Made by a program: the position numbers and the translations under genes. A stretch of DNA of 13,168 nucleotides from Planctomycetota bacterium (GTDB taxonomy: Bacteria; Planctomycetota; Phycisphaerae; Phycisphaerales; Phycisphaeraceae), in contig JAJUHR010000019.1 of the NCBI GenBank assembly GCA_029267795.1, positions 1 through 13,168 on the forward strand. The letters are read 5' to 3'. The notes under the pieces were generated by a model. That model did not search any database and was not told the origin of the DNA. It saw only the letters and a program-made list of their open reading frames with translations. Below are positions 7,341 to 11,667 of the stretch, piece after piece. Positions within the stretch are counted from its first letter, which is position 1. The number at the start of each line of letters is the position of its first letter.

Positions 7341-7361
7341 GTAGGGTGCGCTGAGCGCACC
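7341..7361 (+). repeat. GTAG-headed REP-like element 4
   Basis: The GTAG head (7341-7344) precedes GGTGCGCT (7345-7352) and AGCGCACC (7354-7361), a perfect 8-base inverted repeat around one base. It is 12 bases after REP-like element 3 in the same orientation. Confidence 0.68.
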
Positions 7362-7375
7362 ATTCGCAGGCCCCA

Positions 7376-7410
7376 GGGTGGGTGAGGCAGAGCGTAGCGA
7401 CGCCCCGGGG
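7376..7410 (+). repeat. Dispersed hairpin repeat, copy 3
   Basis: GGGTGGGTGAGGCAGAGCG, then TAGCGACGCCCCGGGG. The 11-base core CAGAGCGTAGC is shared exactly with the copies at 8762 and 10108. One stem position is mismatched (GAGGC against GCCCC). Confidence 0.6.
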
Positions 7411-7442
7411 CGCCGCCGGCGAGGCCGATCAACTTGTGGAGT

Positions 7443-7483
7443 CTTGATATCAAGGCACCCGCCGGGCGGGGGGTAGCACCCCC
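7443..7483. repeat. Two further small palindromes before tRNA-Asn
   Basis: CTTGATATCAAG (7443-7454) is a perfect 12-base palindrome. GGGGGT (7469-7474) and ACCCCC (7478-7483) form a 6-base hairpin with an AGC loop. They extend the palindrome-rich block towards the tRNA promoter. No coding region in 6862-7529 is convincing on either strand. Confidence 0.4.
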
Positions 7484-7529
7484 AGCCGTGGCCGAGCAAC
7501 CCGTAACTGGGTTAAGCCGGATGGCCCGG

Positions 7530-7558
7530 TTGCCGGTCGCCGCCGGTAGGGATATAAA
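7530..7558 (+). promoter_or_regulatory. Promoter of tRNA-Asn
   Basis: TTGCCG (7530-7535, 4 of 6 matches to TTGACA) and TATAAA (7553-7558, 5 of 6 matches to TATAAT) are exactly 17 bases apart. The -10 box ends 11 bases before the mature tRNA 5' end, so the transcript would carry only a short leader. Position and spacing together make this the best promoter in the window. Confidence 0.65.
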
Positions 7559-7569
7559 TGCCAACCCGA

Positions 7570-7642
7570 TCCCCGATAGCTCAATCGGTAGAGCGAGCGG
7601 CTGTTAACCGCTAGGTTGCTGGTTCGAGCCCAGCTCGGGGAG
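7570..7642 (+). tRNA. tRNA-Asn (GTT anticodon)
   Basis: The 73-base cloverleaf is complete. The acceptor TCCCCGA pairs with TCGGGGA, D stem GCTC with GAGC, anticodon stem AGCGG with CCGCT around the loop CTGTTAA (anticodon GTT at 7603-7605), and T stem GCTGG with CCAGC around TTCGAGC. The discriminator is G7642. CCA is not encoded and must be added by nucleotidyltransferase. tRNA genes are common integration targets, and the lower-GC stretch with the 8025 gene starts just downstream. I found no repeat of the tRNA 3' end within the window. Confidence 0.97.
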
Positions 7643-7656
7643 CTTTCTTATTATCA

Positions 7657-7676
7657 CGGGGAACTTCGGCTCCCCG
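7657..7676 (+). terminator. UUCG-loop hairpin after tRNA-Asn, possible terminator
   Basis: CGGGGAAC and GCTCCCCG form a stem with one A-C mismatch closed by a C-G pair around TTCG, a very stable tetraloop. It lies 15 bases after the tRNA. A T-rich stretch precedes it (CTTTCTTATTAT) but no T run follows, so intrinsic termination would be imperfect. It may instead define the 3' trailer for processing. Confidence 0.4.
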
Positions 7677-8024
7677 CTAGTTGACGATCAACGCCGAAGG
7701 CGAGCGCCGTCGGCGTTCTTGCGTAAGGCGTTGCGGGGAAAGGCCTACGCGCGTAGTCTCAAGGTCGATGAAATTCTCTGGTTCGAAAGAGCGAGTTTGG
7801 AATCCGGTGGGAAACGTCGGGGTTGCGGCCGGACCCCCGAAAACTGCGTTCGAACTCTCTGAATCTCTGGCGAACGACGCTCTCTGGTTAACAGGATTGT
7901 TATGACTGGACCCCAAATGCAACCGTTTCGAACCGCGCCCGCATTCGCCGACGTTTTATGCGGTGCTCCAGGCCGTGCGAGGGGTCGGGTGGATCGACAC
8001 AAACATAGTTAGCGAGACGCGCAC
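7677..8024. other. Lower-GC spacer between tRNA-Asn and the 8025 gene
   Basis: I see no convincing gene in these 348 bases. A plus-strand frame (7681-7905) stays open but has no ribosome site and no recognisable protein texture. Structure present: an AACGCCG and CGGCGTT inverted repeat (7690-7696 with 7711-7717) with an inner GGC-GAGC-GCC hairpin, and a perfect 12-base palindrome CTACGCGCGTAG (7745-7756). GC is about 52% in lines 7741 and 7861 combined (60 of 120 plus one), lower than most genes here. It may hold regulatory sequence for the downstream gene or decayed inserted DNA. Confidence 0.5.
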
Positions 8025-8744
8025 ATGGATAAGAAGCGCAAATCGGCAGCGTCAACGCCGCAATACGCTGCGATTCCGAACCAAGTGTTTCTCGGCGTTC
8101 CCTGGAAGACCGTCCGTCCCAAGTACGAGCGCATTGTTAAGAAACTCCGAATGAGCTATCCGATCTCGTTCGTGATCGTTGGACGTGACCAGAATCAAGA
8201 GGCCGAAAATCTCCTGGAGGCAATCAAGAAGCGCCTTCAGACCTCGTCGTATGCAATTTTCGACGCGACTGGGGGGAACGCGAACGTGTCGCTCGAGTTC
8301 GGCTTCGCCGACGCTAATGACATTCCTCGTGCGCTTTATCTCTCCGTGCACAGAGCCTCCAAGCGAGCTTCCAAGGAGTCCCCGATCATAGCCGACCTCG
8401 CAGGAAAGAAGCAGAATCGCTACTCTCAAACCGGTGCGCTGGAGAAACTTTTGCGACAGTTCTGCGAGAACCACGCGTATACCAAGCGATTCGAGCAGTT
8501 CCTCAGCAGTTCCTTCCGACGTCGCTCCAAGGGAGACAAGAAACGCCTCCGTAGCCTCGCGCTGAAGATAATTCATCAGTTGGATGGTGACGGTAAGGCG
8601 CGACGGGCTGACGTCGTCCAGGATCTGCAGGCGGACGCGGCTCGATATAAGCGCGACGAGATCGACAACATGATTTCCCAGATGCACACAACTGGGCTCA
8701 TCGAGAGCGTCCAAGGACCGTATTCGACGGTAACCATTACGTAA
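8025..8744 (+). CDS. TIR-like/NDT-like nucleotide-binding protein with C-terminal winged helix
   Basis: The 239-residue product starts at ATG 8025 with only a weak GCGAG stretch upstream. After a basic tail, strands QVFLGVPW (20-27) and ISFVIVGRD (47-55) and a helix lead to AIFDATGGNANVSLEFGFA (77-95). This matches the pattern D-x-T-G-x-N-x-N-V-x-x-E-x-G-x-A seen in nucleoside 2-deoxyribosyltransferase-like and bacterial TIR-like folds; Glu91 occupies the usual catalytic Glu position. Another strand (RALYLSV, 102-108) and a Lys/Arg-rich helical middle follow. Residues about 165-239 (LRSLALKIIHQLDGDGKARRADVVQDL to the final strand pair) look like a winged helix. Enzymes of this fold cleave N-glycosidic bonds in nucleosides or NAD and occur in anti-phage systems. 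Activity and defence role here are inference. It is the only plus-strand protein gene and has lower GC (about 55%) than its neighbours. No partner gene lies beside it. Confidence 0.8.
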   Translation: MDKKRKSAASTPQYAAIPNQVFLGVPWKTVRPKYERIVKKLRMSYPISFVIVGRDQNQEAENLLEAIKKRLQTSSYAIFDATGGNANVSLEFGFADANDIPRALYLSVHRASKRASKESPIIADLAGKKQNRYSQTGALEKLLRQFCENHAYTKRFEQFLSSSFRRRSKGDKKRLRSLALKIIHQLDGDGKARRADVVQDLQADAARYKRDEIDNMISQMHTTGLIESVQGPYSTVTIT

Positions 8745-8761
8745 TGCCCGCTAGCAGCAGC

Positions 8762-8794
8762 GGGTGGCTGGGGCAGAGCGTAGCGATGCCCCGG
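8762..8794 (+). repeat. Dispersed hairpin repeat, copy 4
   Basis: It begins 18 bases after the stop of the 8025 gene. The 29 bases 8762-8790 are identical to 10108-10136. The arm TGGGGC and GCCCC(G) pair around the loop AGAGCGTAGCGAT. This copy could serve as a 3' hairpin for the 8025 transcript. Confidence 0.75.
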
Positions 8795-8799
8795 ATCGA

Positions 8800-8826
8800 C
8801 TGTGGTGCCGCTTCGCTCCACCACAG
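8800..8826 (-). repeat. Hairpin related to the dispersed repeat, different stem
   Basis: CTGTGGTG (8800-8807) and CACCACAG (8819-8826) form a perfect 8-base stem. Read on the minus strand the loop is GAGCGAAGCGG, close to the AGAGCGTAGCGAT loop of copy 4, while the stem sequence is entirely different but still paired. This looks like an inverted family member with a covarying stem. Confidence 0.5.
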
Positions 8827-8830
8827 CCAC

Positions 8831-8861
8831 GCCGAGCCCAATCGCAATCCATGCCCCAGTC
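8831..8861 (-). repeat. Degenerate inverted copy of the dispersed repeat
   Basis: On the minus strand it reads GACTGGGGCATGGATTGCGA followed by TTGGGCTCGGC. This keeps the left arm CTGGGGC and part of the GCGAT loop. With copy 4 and the hairpin at 8800-8826 it makes an inverted array like a bacterial interspersed mosaic element. The alignment is loose. Confidence 0.35.
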
Positions 8862-8930
8862 GACGTTTCGCACTTCCGCCGGGCAAGAGAACACAAGCAA
8901 AAGAAAACTTCTCTGCCTATCCGTTGAAGC

Positions 8931-8946
8931 CTCCGCAGAGGCGGAG
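8931..8946 (-). terminator. Hairpin downstream of the esterase gene, weak terminator candidate
   Basis: CTCCGC (8931-8936) and GCGGAG (8941-8946) form a perfect 6-base stem with a 4-base loop, 26 bases beyond the esterase stop at 8973 on its strand. No T run follows on the minus strand, so it is at best an incomplete terminator. It may also limit read-through from the 8025 gene. Confidence 0.25.
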
Positions 8947-8972
8947 AGTCGGCCGAAAAACTTCGCCTGGCC

Positions 8973-10001
8973 TCAGTGCCCCGGCTTCGTGATCGGCTCC
9001 GTCGAAAGATCGACCTGCTGGCCGAGCAGATACCTGGCAAAAAACGCTTGCAGACGCTCGTTCGCCCCTTTGGGGAAATCGCCGTGACCGGCCCCCTTGG
9101 CGGTGATGAAGTAGCTCGACACACCAGCCTTTCGCAGCGCCGCGTCGAGCCGAACAGCCTGGTCGTAAGGAACCGCCCGGTCCGCGTCGCCGTGGACCGT
9201 CAGCACCGGCGGATCGTTCGCGGTCACGTAGGTGATCGGCGAGGCGGCTTGCGCCCTGGCGGGGTTGTCGCGGAGCGGGCTGCCCAGCAGCAGCGCCTCG
9301 GGCGATCGCGGGGCGGTACGGTCGATGTCGCTGGGCTGGCCGACGAGCGCGGGAATGTCGGTCACGCCGAAGTAGTTGGCCACGCAGGCCACCTTGCTGC
9401 TGACGCCATCGGGTGACCCAGGGCCGCCCTCCGCTTCCGGCGCATCGCCCGTCACGCCGATCATCAGGGCCAGGTGCGCCCCGGCGCTGCGGCCCCAGAC
9501 AGCGATGCGGTCGGGGTCTAGCCCGTATTGATCGGCGTGGGCGCGGACCCAGCGGATCGCCGCCTTGCAGTCATGAAGCTGCGCCGGCCATGTCGCCTCG
9601 CCCGATAGCCGATAGCCGACCGACACACCCGCATACTTGCCGGTGCGGACGAACGTCATGAGCCGACCCGCTCCGTCGGCCTTGTTGCCCTGGAGCCACC
9701 CGCCTCCGTGGAAGAAGACGATCACCGGCAGCTTGTCGGACTTGCGATCCTTCGGCAGGTACAGGTCGAGCCGCTGCCGAGGGTTGTCGGTGTTGGCGTA
9801 GGGGATGTCGAGTTCGAAGGTGATCGGCTGCCGGCGCAGTTCCTTCAGAGACACCGCGCCGGTCCCGCCCTGATCGCGTCCGTCTGTCAGCCCGGTTCCG
9901 CTGCGCGACTCCGATCGCCTCACGAGCTTCTCACCGCCTGGGTACCCACCGATCCAAGCTGCACTCGCCACCATCAACAGCAAGCGGATCATCGTGTGCA
10001 T
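8973..10001 (-). CDS. Alpha/beta-hydrolase, esterase/lipase family (HGGGW type)
   Basis: The 342-residue product starts at ATG 10001, with AAGGAG seven bases upstream. A short hydrophobic N-terminus (IRLLLMVASAAWIGG) looks like a signal sequence or anchor, so the enzyme probably acts outside the cytoplasm. The hydrolase domain runs from about residue 65 to 330. HGGGW (98-102) forms the oxyanion hole and GRSAG (170-174) the nucleophile elbow with Ser172. HGDADRAVP (270-278) supplies the acid, most likely Asp274, and GAGHGDF places His306. The motifs fit the hormone-sensitive-lipase-like and BD-FAE-like carboxylesterases common in planctomycetes, which act on acyl or aromatic esters of small molecules or decorated polysaccharides. 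The exact substrate is not visible. The gene stands alone, flanked by dispersed repeats. Confidence 0.92.
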   Translation of the reverse strand: MHTMIRLLLMVASAAWIGGYPGGEKLVRRSESRSGTGLTDGRDQGGTGAVSLKELRRQPITFELDIPYANTDNPRQRLDLYLPKDRKSDKLPVIVFFHGGGWLQGNKADGAGRLMTFVRTGKYAGVSVGYRLSGEATWPAQLHDCKAAIRWVRAHADQYGLDPDRIAVWGRSAGAHLALMIGVTGDAPEAEGGPGSPDGVSSKVACVANYFGVTDIPALVGQPSDIDRTAPRSPEALLLGSPLRDNPARAQAASPITYVTANDPPVLTVHGDADRAVPYDQAVRLDAALRKAGVSSYFITAKGAGHGDFPKGANERLQAFFARYLLGQQVDLSTEPITKPGH

Positions 10002-10107
10002 GGGATGCTCCTTACGGGTCGCAACATTAAGTAGCGGTCCAATGCAGCTTCGATGATGATTCGCTTGGCGGGGAATCTGTTCAACGTGAACCCCTGCTTG
10101 ATCGACG

Positions 10108-10140
10108 GGGTGGCTGGGGCAGAGCGTAGCGATGCCTCGG
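10108..10140 (+). repeat. Dispersed hairpin repeat, copy 5
   Basis: Bases 10108-10136 are identical to 8762-8790 over 29 positions. The copy sits in the 231-base gap between the esterase start (10001) and the redoxin stop (10233), the only feature I see in that gap. It ends GCCTCGG instead of GCCCCGG, which weakens one stem pair. Confidence 0.75.
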
Positions 10141-10232
10141 GACTTGCCGCGCCGAAAGCCGCTTGTTGAATTTAACCGCGGGGCTGGGGAAGCTGAGCGC
10201 GAGGCGCCGCGGCTGGCGAAGAGCCCGCACTG

Positions 10233-10796
10233 TCACGATGCCGAACAGCAATCACCGTCGCACTCGGGTCGCGGTCCTCCTCCTCCTTCTTCTTCTTCCC
10301 GTATCTGGCTGCGTTGCTCCGAGTGCTCAGCTTCCAACAGCAGCGCTCCGAGCTCGGCGCCTAACAGCAGGTCGTCGTGCACGCCGAAGACCTGCCGCCG
10401 CAGCCGGCCACGCGCGTCGATGAGGACCGTGGTCGGCGTGCCTTGCATCGCGTACGCCCGCATCGTGCGGGGGATCGGATCGCCCTGCGGCCCCGGCGCA
10501 TCAACACCCACCGGGAAGCGGATACGGTACTCGTGCAGGAACGCGCGCAGCGCCTCCGGCCCCATCGCCTCGTGGTGCTCGAACACCGTGTGCAGCCCGA
10601 CGACCGCCAGCGGCGCTCCCGCAAAAAGCTCCGCCACCCGCTGCGCCTGCGGCAGCCCCCGCGCCACGCAGCCTGGGCACAGCATCTGGAACGCGTGCAG
10701 GAGAACGACACGCCCCCGCAACCCGGCCAGCGTCACCGGTTCGGGCGTGTTAAACCACCGCGTCGTCTGCCACTCGGGGGCGAACCGCAGCGACAT
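10233..10796 (-). CDS. Thioredoxin-fold protein with CPGC motif (redoxin/TlpA-like)
   Basis: The 187-residue product starts at ATG 10796-10794, overlapping the protoglobin stop by one base (TGATG), with GAGGA six bases upstream. The frame stays open further upstream, but that part runs antiparallel to no start signal and overlaps the protoglobin gene. The fold is visible as VTLAGLRGRVVLLHAFQMLC leading into CPGC (Cys40, Cys43), strand LAVVGLHTVF, an inserted segment with FPVGVDAPGPQGDPIPRTM, and the cis-proline strand GTPTTVLIDARGRL (Pro121). The CxxC pair suggests thiol-disulfide exchange or peroxide reduction. There is no signal peptide, so it should be cytoplasmic, unlike most TlpA proteins. 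The C-terminal tail is acidic and Gly-rich with three further cysteines (PECDGDCC). Coupling to protoglobin suggests a joint redox role (inference). Confidence 0.85.
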   Translation of the reverse strand: MSLRFAPEWQTTRWFNTPEPVTLAGLRGRVVLLHAFQMLCPGCVARGLPQAQRVAELFAGAPLAVVGLHTVFEHHEAMGPEALRAFLHEYRIRFPVGVDAPGPQGDPIPRTMRAYAMQGTPTTVLIDARGRLRRQVFGVHDDLLLGAELGALLLEAEHSEQRSQIREEEEGGGGPRPECDGDCCSAS

Positions 10797-11383
10797 CAGA
10801 AATCCTCGCCTTTCACGTAGGGGTGGCTCCAGAGCGTCACCTGCAGGAGGCACGATTTCACCCACGCCGCGTGCATCTTCTCGACGTCCGCGGCCGAGTG
10901 CCCCTTCTTCGCCAGGAAGGGCTTGAGCGTGAACGTCACCGGGAAGATCAGCGGCGCCAGGTAGCGGAACGGCACGATGTCGGTCGAGGCGGCGCCGTCG
11001 GTGCGGTTCTTCTTCGTGCGGTGGTGCCGCAGGCCGATCTCGTGCTGGTAGTCCAGCCACTTCTGGTCGTACTCGGCGCGGGCGGTGTCGAGGATCCACT
11101 GCCCGAAGCGTTTGCGCACCGCGGCCAGGTAGTCAGCCAGGGGCTTGCCATCGCTTTTCGCGGTGAACGTTGCCAGCAGATGCGGGTTCGAGCCGACGAA
11201 GCCGTACCAGACGTCGAGGATCGCCTCGACCTGGTCCTTCACCACGTCGTATGAAAGCCGCAGGTACTTCACGTCCTCGTCGCCGAAGAGGACGCTCTTC
11301 TTCATCAGCTCGAAGTCCGCCAAGCTGATCGGCGATCGCTGAACCGCCGCCGTGCCATAGGTGTAACCGAGGATGCTGCTCAT
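10796..11383 (-). CDS. Protoglobin (single-domain heme globin)
   Basis: The 195-residue product has exactly the length of the Methanosarcina acetivorans protoglobin. Protoglobins bind heme and gases such as O2, CO and NO; the physiological role is generally unsettled. The start is ATG 11383 with AAAGGAG about eight bases upstream. The conserved N-terminal part YTYGTAAVQRSPISLADFELMKKSVLFGDEDVKYL is followed by the globin helices. The hallmark WLDYQHEIGLRHHRTKKNRTDG carries the proximal histidine, most likely His120. The later segment PFRYLAPLIFPVTFTLKPFLAKKG is also typical. No sensor output domain (cyclase, methyl-accepting) is fused, so it is a stand-alone globin. It is the first gene of a two-gene unit with the CPGC redoxin. 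Confidence 0.94.
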   Translation of the reverse strand: MSSILGYTYGTAAVQRSPISLADFELMKKSVLFGDEDVKYLRLSYDVVKDQVEAILDVWYGFVGSNPHLLATFTAKSDGKPLADYLAAVRKRFGQWILDTARAEYDQKWLDYQHEIGLRHHRTKKNRTDGAASTDIVPFRYLAPLIFPVTFTLKPFLAKKGHSAADVEKMHAAWVKSCLLQVTLWSHPYVKGEDF

Positions 11384-11435
11384 CGTGGTTTCTCCTTTCT
11401 CTTATTGCTCAGGCTAAGTGTATCGGGTGATCCGT

Positions 11436-11450
11436 CGCGCACGCTGCGCG
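11436..11450. promoter_or_regulatory. Inverted repeat upstream of protoglobin
   Basis: CGCGCA (11436-11441) and TGCGCG (11445-11450) form a perfect 6-base inverted repeat with a CGC centre, 53 bases upstream of the protoglobin start. A minus-strand TACACT about 20 bases closer to the gene could be a weak -10 box, but I see no matching -35. An operator role is speculative. The rest of 11384-11667 shows no gene. Confidence 0.25.
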
Positions 11451-11667
11451 AATAAAGTCGTTCATCTTCGCTTAGCCGGGCTTCAGCCGGCGGGCCGGTA
11501 TTCTCGCCAAGCAGGCGGCCTTCGTCCACGCAGCCCGGCCCCCATCCCGCCGGTTCGGCTGAATCTCCCAGTTTTCCGACCATTCTTCGGGGTGTCCCCG
11601 CGCAGAATATATCGCCGCGTTTGGTCTTGCTTGCCCCGCCGACGTAAGAAGACCCTCCCCGCTACCC

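Noticed and set aside
6985..7410. Palindrome cluster considered as a CRISPR array.
   Set aside because: The repeats differ in sequence, spacing is irregular (from a few to over 100 bases) and no cas gene is near.
7778..7786. The 9-base string CTGGTTCGA also occurs in the T arm of tRNA-Asn (7619-7627), suggesting an attachment-site duplication.
   Set aside because: The match stops after nine bases and does not reach the tRNA 3' end, which is where att duplications normally lie.
10814..10838. GTAG followed by GGGTGGCTCCAGAGCGTCACC, resembling a REP-like element.
   Set aside because: It lies inside the protoglobin coding region (C-terminal SHPYVKG) and the arms pair poorly.
10796..11099. An upstream extension of the redoxin reading frame (about 101 extra residues).
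   Set aside because: It overlaps the well-supported protoglobin gene, is Arg/Pro-rich shadow sequence, and a proper start with GAGGA spacing exists at 10796.
11380..11583. 67-codon minus-strand frame between the copper ATPase and protoglobin.
   Set aside because: It lacks a ribosome site, ends overlapping the protoglobin start, and has no recognisable content.
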